From CAMLQK01 sp035478775 (GTDB taxonomy: Bacteria; Patescibacteriota; Saccharimonadia; Saccharimonadales; UBA4665), in contig DATIJG010000008.1 in assembly GCA_035478775.1 (NCBI GenBank), forward strand, positions 66,624 to 130,623: DNA of 64,000 bases. The letters run 5' to 3'. This document shows positions 40,115-48,109 of this stretch, one piece after another (within the stretch, counting starts at the first letter, position 1; each line of letters starts with the position of its first letter). The translations under genes and the position numbers were made by a program. The notes beneath the pieces were generated by a model. The model had not been told where the DNA came from and searched no databases. It saw only the letters and a list, made by a program, of their open reading frames with translations.

Positions 40115-41815
40115 CTACACCGTATCGACTTTTATAGTAAACTGCCCGATTTTCTCTGGCGTTATTTGTTGGAATCTTTTCTTACGGGCTTCCTGCCATT
40201 GCTTCATTATCGAATAACGCAGTAAGAAATCATCAGAAGGCAACGGTTTATAATGAGCTTCCGCAATCGTGTAAAGGCGGTCGGCATGCGCCTGGTTGGC
40301 GTCACCATAGGCCCGCTGCATAATCGGCGATGCTTTCCAGCGCTCGTGCCAATCAGCAGGCAACAGCCGCGGCCACTTTGGGTCGGCAAAAATAGCAGGC
40401 CCGATACTCACCTTAATGGCGTTACGGTTCAGGTGTTTCTGAATAATACTCGCAGCAGCGCCAAGCGAAAAATCAAGCGGAATTTTCGTTTCAAATGCTT
40501 CATCGTAAAGAGCCCACGCCCTAACATAGGCATCTACGAACTCGTCGGCGTCCAAGTGTGGCGTCCCATCCGGCTTAAGCTCCAACCCGCCAGCTATACC
40601 GGCGGCGATAAAATCTGCCTGTTCGCTGCTGAGTACATCCTCGCCGAATAGTTCCGCAGCTAGGGCGTTGGCGCGCTGGTATGCACTATGCAAGACTGGC
40701 TTCAAGGTGGCATCGTATGCGATGTTTTCAATTAAGCGATGCAGTTGAAGGTCGGTATCTTTATCAAAGTTATCGAGGCGCTTTACAAAATTTTTAAGTA
40801 TGAGTTTTGCTGGGGTATGGCCAGCCTCGCCAATATTCGCTTGGCCCTTTTCATAGCCGTAGCTCATGGCTGCCATAAGCCAAAGCGACCCTTGCGCAAC
40901 TGAACTGTGCAAATGCTTTTCACGTGTTTCAGCGTAGCCGTCTTTTATTCTGACAGAGACACGCTCGGTTCCAATAAACCATCTCCCCGAGGCATTTTCA
41001 CCAAAAATAAGGGTTTCTTCGGCGGATAATTCATTCATCCAAGCCCCTTCTTCGATCGCTGCGCTCACGCCGCTCATGATATCTAAGGTGGCATCGAATT
41101 TGTCTGGCGCATTACCGATAACCGGCAGCCATTCCGGGGCACCGGACTCATCAGCCTGAGGTTCGTCTTCAGCGTACATGCTTAAATTGATATGCCTGCT
41201 GATGTGCTCGCCAGAATAACCCGGAACGCAGCCGTGCTTAGCGGCAATGCTAACAAGTTCATTAAGCACAATTCTTTCACGATAAGGCATTTCGCTTGGA
41301 GCACATGGCGACAAACGAATCTCTGTAACACCCTTATTATCGTAGTAGCCGGCTTGTAAACCGGCATTCCCAAACCTGAATTCTAGCCAGTTATTTGGCG
41401 AACCGTACTGAGTAGCCAAGGTGTCGTATGAGGCACCTTTCGGCGGCGCTGTTTCGCCAAGAGTCGGGGTTGAAAAGCGTTTATATAGTTCATAATTAAC
41501 AAAATCGGCTACAGTAAAATTGTCGATATTTGCCAGCCACTCCTGCTGCTTGCGGGCTTCTGCAGCATTGGCTGGCACTAATTGTAGTATGTCTTGCTGC
41601 GCCTCGTTGCGCAGGCGGTTGTATTCTTCGGCAGGCAAGGGGCTGACATCTGAAGTACCGACAATGTAAAACTCGAGCTCAGTGCCGACCAAAAAACGCA
41701 CCGGCCGGCCGCCGTATTCACCAGTGCGTAAACTTTCTTCTAACTGAGGCAAACGGCGCTCCGCCAGCTCACTCTCATTAAGATATTCCGGCTGTTGCCC
41801 GCCAAACTCAGACAT
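40115..41815 (-). CDS. Unknown 566-residue protein with glutamine-synthetase-fold features
   Basis: Soluble. FLVGTELEFYIVG (41-53) resembles the GxExEFxL opening of the glutamine synthetase/GCS catalytic barrel, with GVTEIRLSP (162-170) and SGEHISRHINLSMY (201-214) like later E and GxHxNxS strands. GRWFIGTERVSVRIKDGYAETREKH resembles the Arg-rich substrate part, and SVAQGSLWLMAAMSYGYEKG the N.YL..AA..A.G helix. By eye this is a divergent GS-fold ligase or kinase; confirmation needs profile search. Its minus-strand promoter has an extended -10 (TGATATAAT) 10 nt before the start. Confidence 0.55.
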   Translation of the reverse strand: MSEFGGQQPEYLNESELAERRLPQLEESLRTGEYGGRPVRFLVGTELEFYIVGTSDVSPLPAEEYNRLRNEAQQDILQLVPANAAEARKQQEWLANIDNFTVADFVNYELYKRFSTPTLGETAPPKGASYDTLATQYGSPNNWLEFRFGNAGLQAGYYDNKGVTEIRLSPCAPSEMPYRERIVLNELVSIAAKHGCVPGYSGEHISRHINLSMYAEDEPQADESGAPEWLPVIGNAPDKFDATLDIMSGVSAAIEEGAWMNELSAEETLIFGENASGRWFIGTERVSVRIKDGYAETREKHLHSSVAQGSLWLMAAMSYGYEKGQANIGEAGHTPAKLILKNFVKRLDNFDKDTDLQLHRLIENIAYDATLKPVLHSAYQRANALAAELFGEDVLSSEQADFIAAGIAGGLELKPDGTPHLDADEFVDAYVRAWALYDEAFETKIPLDFSLGAAASIIQKHLNRNAIKVSIGPAIFADPKWPRLLPADWHERWKASPIMQRAYGDANQAHADRLYTIAEAHYKPLPSDDFLLRYSIMKQWQEARKKRFQQITPEKIGQFTIKVDTV

Positions 41816-41907
41816 AATAACGCTTATTATATCATATAACGTAGCTTATTGCTATCCTGCGAGCAGTCTGCGCTAAAGGTATAAATGATTTCACTCCTCT
41901 CTTTTAT

Positions 41908-41936
41908 TTGACAAAAACAGTGTGGGTTAGTTAAAT
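41908..41936 (+). promoter_or_regulatory. Promoter of a leaderless small ORF
   Basis: A consensus TTGACA (41908-41913), a 17-bp spacer and TTAAAT (41931-41936). The -10 ends 7 nt before an ATG at 41944, matching the leaderless spacing seen elsewhere in the window. Confidence 0.7.
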
Positions 41937-41943
41937 TGTTTCT

Positions 41944-42012
41944 ATGCAACGAAAGATGTTCGGTCTCGTGGTTATTTTCGGCTCGATGGAGCGCGGATTG
42001 CACTTGGCTTAA
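41944..42012 (+). CDS. 22-residue small ORF in the leader of the 42077 gene
   Basis: MQRKMFGLVVIFGSMERGLH plus LA, then TAA at 42010-42012. It begins 7 nt after the -10 box of a clear promoter and is followed by an intrinsic terminator (42039-42070), so it is either a tiny protein gene or a leader peptide. It has no run of one amino acid that would point to classical attenuation. It is hydrophobic in the middle. Confidence 0.4.
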   Translation: MQRKMFGLVVIFGSMERGLHLA

Positions 42013-42038
42013 AATTTTTCCAAAAAATAAGTAAAGGC

Positions 42039-42070
42039 ACCGGGCTCCACCAACAGGAACCCGGTTTTTT
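42039..42070 (+). terminator. Intrinsic terminator/attenuator before the 42077 gene
   Basis: ACCGGG, mismatch, TCC (42039-42048) pairs with GGA, mismatch, CCCGGT (42056-42065) across a 7-nt loop, followed by TTTTTT. It ends only 7 bp before the ATG at 42077, and no separate promoter fits between, so the downstream gene must depend on read-through. Confidence 0.82.
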
Positions 42071-42076
42071 AATACC

Positions 42077-43231
42077 ATGTTTACAGAAAATATCTACACC
42101 CCGCACCCGAGATCACCAGCTTACACTGGAGCACGGCAAGCTTTGCTGGAGGTTGTGCAACCGGCGCGCCTCCATGAAACGATTGCGCAAGCTGGCGAAG
42201 CGAGCGATACAGTCCGCCTTGCAGCAGCAGAACATATTCAAACCCATGTGCATGACGCGCTGTGGTTTAAACTTGGCAATTATCCCGCGTACCAACCAGC
42301 CAATGGTGAAGCAGAAAATATCATCCCCGAAAATCAAGAGACGAATTGCCTCGGTTACGTCGCGATCACCGCCGAAATATTGGCTTTGGCGGGCATACAA
42401 AACCATATTATCTATTTTAAGGATCACTTTATGAACGGTGTTGTTACCGGTGAAAACACATCGAAACCGCAGTTGCATATGTTTGACGCCATAAACCCTA
42501 GTCTCAGCCAGAACCTAACCAATACGCTGCGCGGCGTAACCGTTGCTCGATTGCTGCAACAACAGGCAGTGAGCGGGCGCGGTGCCGCCCGTATCGATAC
42601 CGAGCGGTTGCTTACCAACGCCGGCTACATTGCTGATGAATTCACTCACCGCCCAGACACTATTGGTTTTACCTGGTTGTATTATCAAAAAGGCGACTCG
42701 CTGCGACTCGACGCCACCTCACGGTTCGCCCGCGATGAACGTTGGGAGCGCCGCAACCGCTACACCAGTTTTATGAGCATCTACCCACATGGCATCGGCA
42801 TGCGCGTGCTGGCCGCTTACGGTACATTCAAAGCCGCAATCGGCAACAAAAACTACGAAGATGCGCTGGCAAGTTCTTATAAGATTGCCGGTTTGTTTCC
42901 AGAACTTGACGCGCGGCTCAAACATGACAAAATAAAAGCACTGGTATTGGCGCTCACAGCCAGCGGCCATACCGAGGACGCACTCGCGGCAACCTTCAAT
43001 TACTGCACGAGTTTCGCATGCAGCAGTGACCCTCGTTTAAAGGGTATCGAAGCCGGGTTATACTACGATATCGCCATAGCCACCGGTGATGTCGAAGTGG
43101 CAGCTTTGGGCTTACATGCTTACCAGCAAGCGCTCGGTGATTACACCAATCGCACCAAAAAACCGATTCGGTCAGAAACTTTTGAAGGGAAAATGGCTAA
43201 ACTACAAAAAATAATACAGGCAGGCAGATAA
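42077..43231 (+). CDS. Transglutaminase-like cysteine peptidase-fold protein
   Basis: 384 residues. ETNCLGYVAITAEILALAGI (Cys91), KDHFMNGVV (His117) and LHMFDAINPS (Asp137) form a transglutaminase-type triad in the N-terminal half. The C-terminal half is helical and repeat-like (AAYGTFKAAIGNKNYEDALA, LGLHAYQQALGDYTNRT), suggestive of TPR-type binding. It could be a peptidase or amidase. It directly abuts the M20 peptidase gene (TAA then ATG without a gap), so the two likely work together on peptides. It lies downstream of an attenuator. Confidence 0.72.
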   Translation: MFTENIYTPHPRSPAYTGARQALLEVVQPARLHETIAQAGEASDTVRLAAAEHIQTHVHDALWFKLGNYPAYQPANGEAENIIPENQETNCLGYVAITAEILALAGIQNHIIYFKDHFMNGVVTGENTSKPQLHMFDAINPSLSQNLTNTLRGVTVARLLQQQAVSGRGAARIDTERLLTNAGYIADEFTHRPDTIGFTWLYYQKGDSLRLDATSRFARDERWERRNRYTSFMSIYPHGIGMRVLAAYGTFKAAIGNKNYEDALASSYKIAGLFPELDARLKHDKIKALVLALTASGHTEDALAATFNYCTSFACSSDPRLKGIEAGLYYDIAIATGDVEVAALGLHAYQQALGDYTNRTKKPIRSETFEGKMAKLQKIIQAGR

Positions 43232-44305
43232 ATGGACCAATATCTCCAAAAACTTATTTCTTTTAAGAGCAACAGTAGCGACCAGGCAGCGTGCCAGGAA
43301 GCCTTAAAGTACGTTGCTGATTTTTGCGCCGCCCACGGGCTGCATGTTAAAGAGTACGACTTTAACGGCGTCGCATCATTCGTGGCAACAGTTAAACCAA
43401 ACGACTTAGAGCCAAAAGTTATGCTGGTTGCGCATATCGACGTCGTGCCTGCCAGGCAACAAGATTATACGCTCACCGAAAAAGACGGCAACTATTACGG
43501 CCGCGGAGTGTACGATATGAAATCGGCTATCGCTAATTACATGAACGTAGTCGACGTGCTGGGTGACGATCTTAAAAATTACAGCTTAGGCATTATGATC
43601 GTAACCGATGAAGAGGCCGGCGGCCAAAATGGTGTCAAGCAACTCGTAGCCGAAGGGTATCGGCCAGGCATTTGTATTTTGCCCGACGGCGGGCAAAATT
43701 GGGACATTGAGGCTCTCGCCAAAGGTTTTATCCAAGCGGATATCAACGTGGTTGGCAAAGCGGCGCACGGCGCACGCCCCTGGGAGGGCGATAGTGCAAT
43801 CATTAAATTGGTTCATGTGCTCAACGAAGTGAGCCATTTATTTGACGAAAATGCTATACACACTAGCTCTCTAAACATTGGCACAATAAGCGGGGGCGAC
43901 GCTATAAACCAGATTCCGGCACATGCTTCAGCCGCTTTAGATATTCGTTATGTAAAACACGAGGATTACACGCACTTAACAGAAGCAATTCATGATATTT
44001 GCACACGCCATGGTGCTACATACACCAAACGATTCGTTGGCAGGCCGTGCGTTACCGACTTGAAACATCCACAAGTCATACCGTTCGTTGAAAGCATCAC
44101 CAAAATCACCGGCCACGAGGTTACCGGCACTATGAGTTACGGTGGCAGCGACGGTCGCTTTTTCGCCGCCGTTGATGTGCCGTGCGTTTTAACCCACCCC
44201 GAAGGTGGCGAGCAGCACGCGACAGGCGAGTGGATCAGTAAAAAAGGTTTTGAGCAATTCAACGAAGTCATTTTGGATTACCTACACAAAGCCGCCAAAA
44301 ACTAA
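43232..44305 (+). CDS. M20 family metallopeptidase (ArgE/DapE/dipeptidase-like)
   Basis: 357 residues with the M20 di-zinc site: AHIDVVP (His68, Asp70), GRGVYDMKSAIA (Asp95), VTDEEAGG (Glu127/Glu128) and GGSDGRFF near the C-terminus. The dimerisation insert is present. Members remove acyl groups or split dipeptides; with the adjacent transglutaminase-like protein a role in peptide catabolism is plausible for a host-dependent bacterium. The start codon directly follows the upstream stop. Confidence 0.92.
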   Translation: MDQYLQKLISFKSNSSDQAACQEALKYVADFCAAHGLHVKEYDFNGVASFVATVKPNDLEPKVMLVAHIDVVPARQQDYTLTEKDGNYYGRGVYDMKSAIANYMNVVDVLGDDLKNYSLGIMIVTDEEAGGQNGVKQLVAEGYRPGICILPDGGQNWDIEALAKGFIQADINVVGKAAHGARPWEGDSAIIKLVHVLNEVSHLFDENAIHTSSLNIGTISGGDAINQIPAHASAALDIRYVKHEDYTHLTEAIHDICTRHGATYTKRFVGRPCVTDLKHPQVIPFVESITKITGHEVTGTMSYGGSDGRFFAAVDVPCVLTHPEGGEQHATGEWISKKGFEQFNEVILDYLHKAAKN

Positions 44306-44323
44306 CTTTTAGTAAACCGTGCA

Positions 44324-44412
44324 GGCTGCCGATGTATATAAGTAACACGCGCAGTCCTCCGAGCAAAACGAGGAGATGTTTGAGCACGACTTACTTATAT
44401 ACATCGGCAGCC
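44324..44412. repeat. Perfect 22-bp inverted repeat with 45-nt loop
   Basis: The arms at 44324-44345 and 44391-44412 are perfectly complementary (GGCTGCCGATGTATA... at the outer end). The loop contains TCCTC/GAGGA, able to form an inner stem. No T-tract follows, so it is a poor terminator. It lies between the M20 gene and the rplJ promoter. It might be a MITE-like element, a small structured RNA or an RNase III site. Confidence 0.75.
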
Positions 44413-44425
44413 CCCGTAAAAACCG

Positions 44426-44454
44426 TTGACATTTTAAGTGCATTCGCGTAGAAT
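44426..44454 (+). promoter_or_regulatory. rplJ-rplL promoter
   Basis: TTGACA (44426-44431), an exact 17-bp spacer and TAGAAT (44449-44454). The predicted start near 44461 gives a leader of about 330 nt before rplJ. Confidence 0.88.
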
Positions 44455-44467
44455 AACAGGGAACATC

Positions 44468-44515
44468 ACCGAAGACAGTAGCAGCATAAAAAGCTTAATT
44501 GGCTACCGAGGCATG
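44468..44515 (+). promoter_or_regulatory. L10 leader (autogenous regulator binding site)
   Basis: CACCGAAGACAGTAGCAGC, an A-rich loop, GCTTAATTGGCTACCGAGG: the GTAGC/GCTAC stem with the purine-rich GAAGACAG and CCGAGG sides is the known L10(L12)4-binding kink-turn-type element of rplJ leaders. It lies 30 nt before an intrinsic terminator, consistent with attenuation when L10 is in excess. Confidence 0.75.
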
Positions 44516-44546
44516 AATTCAAACAAATATTTTGTTTATTTGGCTG

Positions 44547-44583
44547 AGTCTTTGGTAATGCGAGAACCAAAGACTTTTTATTT
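44547..44583 (+). terminator. Attenuator in the rplJ leader
   Basis: A perfect 10-bp stem AGTCTTTGGT (44547-44556) and ACCAAAGACT (44566-44575) with a 9-nt loop, followed by TTTTATTT. It is located within the rplJ transcript downstream of the L10 leader element. Confidence 0.88.
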
Positions 44584-44662
44584 GTCTTTAGTAATCCGTT
44601 CATTAACAACTTGGCCGAAGAAAAATTTGCATTATTGAAAGTACTTTTTTATTTCAGTTCAA

Positions 44663-44722
44663 GGCACATCGGAAGCGCAAAGTATGTTATGCAAAAACAT
44701 ACTTTGCGACCCGAGAAGTGCC
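44663..44722 (+). promoter_or_regulatory. Long three-segment hairpin in the distal rplJ leader
   Basis: Stacked stems GGCAC/GTGCC, TCGG/CCGA and a perfect 13-bp CGCAAAGTATGTT (44676-44688) with AACATACTTTGCG (44696-44708) around a 7-nt loop. It lies beyond the attenuator and 68 nt before the rplJ start. The strong helix may be an RNase III-type processing or mRNA stability element. Confidence 0.65.
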
Positions 44723-44790
44723 GCGAAGTGTAAACTAAAGGTACGACCTCCTGCAACCAATTCAAAAACAGTAAACAAGGGACACGGCTT

Positions 44791-45312
44791 ATGGCTTTAT
44801 CAAAAGACCAAAAGAACCAAGTTGTTTCCGAAATTGCTGAAGCCCTGACAAGCTCAAAAATGACCGTCGTAGCTGCCTATCAAGGCACTACCGTTAAGGC
44901 CATCCAACAATTGCGCCGCAATGCCCGCGAAAACGGCACTAAAGTACGCGTTGTTAAAAATCGGCTTGTCATTCAAGCTTTGCAACAAGTAAACAACTTG
45001 AAGAACGTCGACACCAATGCCTTGAACGGCCAACTTTTGTACGCTTTTAACAGCGAAGACGAAGTTGCGCCAGCCCAAAGCTTGGCTGCGTTCGCAAAGA
45101 CCAACCCAACAATTGAATTTGTTGGTGCCATCAGCGCCGAAGGCAAATTCTTGTCTGCCGACGACGTAAAAGCCCTGGCAACATTGCCAGGCAAAGAGCA
45201 ACTTATCGCTCAAGTTATCAACACCTTGCTTTCACCAGTCAACGACGTTACCAACGCGCTTTCGGGCAACTTGCACGCGCTGCTTGACGGCATTGAAGCC
45301 AAAGCACAGTAA
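44791..45312 (+). CDS. rplJ: 50S ribosomal protein L10
   Basis: 173 residues. MALSKDQKNQVVSEIAEALT, VVAAYQGTTVKAIQQLRRNA, VRVVKNRLVIQAL and the hinge before the C-terminal L12-binding helix are typical. L10 anchors L12 dimers on the ribosomal stalk. The SD is AAGGGA. It is preceded by a long structured leader (L10 site, attenuator, third hairpin) and followed 33 bp later by rplL. Confidence 0.98.
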   Translation: MALSKDQKNQVVSEIAEALTSSKMTVVAAYQGTTVKAIQQLRRNARENGTKVRVVKNRLVIQALQQVNNLKNVDTNALNGQLLYAFNSEDEVAPAQSLAAFAKTNPTIEFVGAISAEGKFLSADDVKALATLPGKEQLIAQVINTLLSPVNDVTNALSGNLHALLDGIEAKAQ

Positions 45313-45345
45313 TTTAGCACACACATTAAGAAGGGATCTACCATC

Positions 45346-45720
45346 ATGGCTGATTTGAAAAAATTCGCAGAACAGCTTACAAGCTTGACTGTACTCGAAG
45401 TAAACGAACTCAAGAACATCCTTAAGGACGAATACGGCATCGAGCCAGCCGCCGCAGCTGTTGCTGTTGCAGCTGCTCCTGCTGAAGGCGCTGCTGCCGC
45501 TGAAGAAAAGAGCGAATTCGACGTTATCCTTAAAGACGCCGGCGCTCAAAAAGTTGCTGTCATTAAGGCTGTAAAAGACCTCACCGGCCTTGGCCTTGGT
45601 GAAGCAAAAGCTGTCGTTGACGGCGCTCCAAAAGCTGTGCTTGAAGGCGCTAAAAAAGACGACGCTGAAGCTGCCAAGAAAGCTCTTGAAGCCGCTGGCG
45701 CTACTGTTGAATTGGCCTAA
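45346..45720 (+). CDS. rplL: 50S ribosomal protein L7/L12
   Basis: 124 residues: N-terminal dimerisation helices (LKKFAEQLTSLTVLEVNELK), an Ala-rich hinge (AAAAVAVAAAPAEGAAAAEE) and the factor-binding C-terminal domain (FDVILKDAGAQKVAVIKAVK, GLGLGEAKAVVDGAPKAVLE). It is the second gene of the rplJL operon. The SD is AAGGGAT-like. A 7-bp hairpin overlaps the stop codon and a stronger terminator follows. Confidence 0.98.
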   Translation: MADLKKFAEQLTSLTVLEVNELKNILKDEYGIEPAAAAVAVAAAPAEGAAAAEEKSEFDVILKDAGAQKVAVIKAVKDLTGLGLGEAKAVVDGAPKAVLEGAKKDDAEAAKKALEAAGATVELA

Positions 45721-45760
45721 CCGGTTCAAAACACCGGTTATCTTCGGCCGACGTTATACC

Positions 45761-45797
45761 AAATACCCGCTTGACACATCAGGCGGGTATTTATTTT
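45761..45797 (+). terminator. Intrinsic terminator after rplL
   Basis: AAATACCCGC (45761-45770) and GCGGGTATTT (45783-45792) form a perfect 10-bp stem with a 12-nt loop, followed by ATTTTC. A weaker hairpin (45719-45739, AACCGGT/ACCGGTT) precedes it at the stop codon. Confidence 0.85.
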
Positions 45798-45838
45798 CTA
45801 CAATTTTACAGATGTAGCCAATGTGATATGGTAAAAAA

Positions 45839-47980
45839 ATGAGTTACCCCGCTGGCGAACATAATTCATTCCTAATAGGCGAAGCGCCGTCTTTGGAGGT
45901 TAGCCAAGCCCGTTTGCAAGCAGCGCTCCCACTTCCTCGCGAAATTATAAGCGCATATGGGCCAGCCCTAACGCGAGCATACGCACTGGGTGACCCGGGG
46001 TTTGACAGGAAGGAAGCCAACGACCTGCAATGGTGGGTATCAAAGAGCGTAGACGAACTCACTATAAGCACCTCAGCTCTCATCCAAACCGCCGAGCCTG
46101 CCGGAAGTCTGTCCTTTTTCTTGGCCGCGCCAAACCTTGAGGTGTACACGGAAATATATCGCAACACGCAGCAATCTTCCATAGACGGCATCAATGCTCA
46201 CGGCGTCCAGGCTCATTTATATAGTCTTGAGCATATTTTTTACTATGGCCAAAGCCCGGAACCGGCATACGACACCGTCCAGGGAAGCGGCATTTTACGA
46301 CTCACAGCAGATGCAACCAACCAGACATACGAAAGGCTGGTAGAGCAAGGTTTAATTGATACGAGTGCACGGCGACTAAGCAGACGGTTCGGGATTATGG
46401 AGCGGACAGCCCAGCTTGCCATGATTGAACTGCTCGCCCGAGACCTCGATATAGTACGTATAATAAACGAGAAGTGGCATGATATTGCAAAGCTTACACT
46501 CCGAACATTGCTAGAAATAGACGGCAAACCGCCAACTATCTATAATCGTTTGGACGCAGTTAAGCGCATTGGCAGTGAGTTGCAAGAGCATGGCGAAAAC
46601 GAAGAGCATCCTATTATAAAGCAAGCTATCGGTAACATTGTTACGCATGCCGCCGTAATTGCCAGTTCGGTTGACCGGCGTATGGATTACTTTGCAACCA
46701 TCTACGACGCATTCAGGTATAAGCCGCCTTTTTCAAAATTATTAGAAGAATCACAGGGGAGCGGCCATTTGCGGCCAGCTGAAACACCCGCCAAAGCAGT
46801 TTCAGAGGCCGAGAAGCAGCGAGAACTGGATCTGAAAGCCGAGCAAGAGCAGCGGAAGTTTGAGCAACGCGTCGCAGCCGAACGCCGATTACAGGAAATA
46901 TTGGCAGGCGCCCCTTTATACCGCAATTTTATAGAAGCCTTCAACAAGCCATGGTCCATCACTAATAAGGAATTTAAAAACGGCGGTTACGAATTCATAC
47001 GGCAGGCGCTTACGGGCAATCATGGAAAGTTTCTACCGACACCCGAGACCACATTCACGAAAACTGACGCCCGGTACATTATCGGTTTCATTGCCCAATT
47101 GAAGGGTATGTTTAGCGGCGGTACGCTAGAGCCGATAGGTCGTTTCTTAGAGCACAGCTGCCGCGAGGAACGCAGCCGCGCCAATGAGATCAGGGATATC
47201 AACAACATTCTGCGCCGCTATAAGCCGGATACAGAGCCGCTAGAACCACTTCGCAAACTCACTGCCTACACCCAAACACTTGCTAAAAGTTGGCAATTAT
47301 TTGAGCCGATGATACGGGAGCTGTGGCCGCAAAACGGCGCTGACCTCGCCGAGAAGTTACAGGCTTTGTTTACTTTGGTCCACCCGGAATTCACCCAAAC
47401 TAGCTCGCCCGCCGGCAATGAACTGCTAGTATCTGAAGAACCTGAGGCAACCAACGACGCGGATAAGGCAGAAGCCCAGGCTAAAGAGGACCTTGAAGAA
47501 CTTATCGCCCAGGCCGAGGAACTGGATTTAGTCGTTTTCCCAGATAAGCCAACAGATAAAGAAATTATGCGGGTACTTGGTGGGCATGGCATAAAAGCCG
47601 GCAGCCTCACCCCTAAAAGGCTCGAGCGGCTCCGTGATTTCTTACGGCTTCGTGAGGTAACCGACAATTGCAAATTCTATGTCTCGCGGACTGGCGTCAA
47701 GCGTTCGCGCCGCCAATATTTCGTTTTGAGGTTCACAATTGAGGGCAAACAGTACGCACTTGCCGAAAGCCTTGAACCTGGCCGTGCCAGCTATGCGCTT
47801 GCAGAACATCTTGCTGAAGGCACAATTATCGAACTACTCAAATCGTACAAAGAAGAGGCGCGCGCCCTGGGAGCACGTCAAATTAACCATGAGCCCGACG
47901 ATACACGGCACCACGAGAAACTGCTAAATGCGGTATTGACTATGCATGAGGAAACGAAAGGCCAAGCAGATGCGCATTAG
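45839..47980 (+). CDS. Unknown 713-residue cytosolic protein
   Basis: No signal peptide or membrane helix. The protein is helical, with a charged coiled-coil-like stretch around residues 320-355 (VSEAEKQRELDLKAEQEQRK), an acidic segment (about 530-565) and a C-terminal part with LTPKRLERLRDFLRLREVTD and RRQYFVLRFTIEGKQYALAE. No family is recognised. The promoter TTTACA, 16-bp spacer, TATGGT ends a few bases before the ATG, so it is another single-gene leaderless unit. It resembles in style the other large unknown proteins at 33387, 40115 and 50468. Confidence 0.72.
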   Translation: MSYPAGEHNSFLIGEAPSLEVSQARLQAALPLPREIISAYGPALTRAYALGDPGFDRKEANDLQWWVSKSVDELTISTSALIQTAEPAGSLSFFLAAPNLEVYTEIYRNTQQSSIDGINAHGVQAHLYSLEHIFYYGQSPEPAYDTVQGSGILRLTADATNQTYERLVEQGLIDTSARRLSRRFGIMERTAQLAMIELLARDLDIVRIINEKWHDIAKLTLRTLLEIDGKPPTIYNRLDAVKRIGSELQEHGENEEHPIIKQAIGNIVTHAAVIASSVDRRMDYFATIYDAFRYKPPFSKLLEESQGSGHLRPAETPAKAVSEAEKQRELDLKAEQEQRKFEQRVAAERRLQEILAGAPLYRNFIEAFNKPWSITNKEFKNGGYEFIRQALTGNHGKFLPTPETTFTKTDARYIIGFIAQLKGMFSGGTLEPIGRFLEHSCREERSRANEIRDINNILRRYKPDTEPLEPLRKLTAYTQTLAKSWQLFEPMIRELWPQNGADLAEKLQALFTLVHPEFTQTSSPAGNELLVSEEPEATNDADKAEAQAKEDLEELIAQAEELDLVVFPDKPTDKEIMRVLGGHGIKAGSLTPKRLERLRDFLRLREVTDNCKFYVSRTGVKRSRRQYFVLRFTIEGKQYALAESLEPGRASYALAEHLAEGTIIELLKSYKEEARALGARQINHEPDDTRHHEKLLNAVLTMHEETKGQADAH

Positions 47981-48109
47981 GCGTCCCGTTAGTTTTCCAC
48001 AGAAGCACGCAATAGTTTTGACTTGACTAAATAAACGTGATAGCTTTAAAAGTAAGTGTATCGAAACAAACACTTCTACATCTGAGAGACACAAGAGAGA
48101 AACACATTC

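Noticed and set aside
41937..42070. The 130-nt transcript before 42077 as 6S or SRP RNA
   Set aside because: It lacks the conserved SRP GGAA tetraloop region and the 6S open-bubble pattern; a leaderless small ORF with terminator explains it better.
23731..45782. Identical 14-mer CTTGACACATCAGG at 23731 (after the secE promoter) and 45770 (loop of the rplL terminator)
   Set aside because: Several repeated 14-mers are expected by chance in 64 kb, and the contexts differ (promoter-proximal versus terminator loop).
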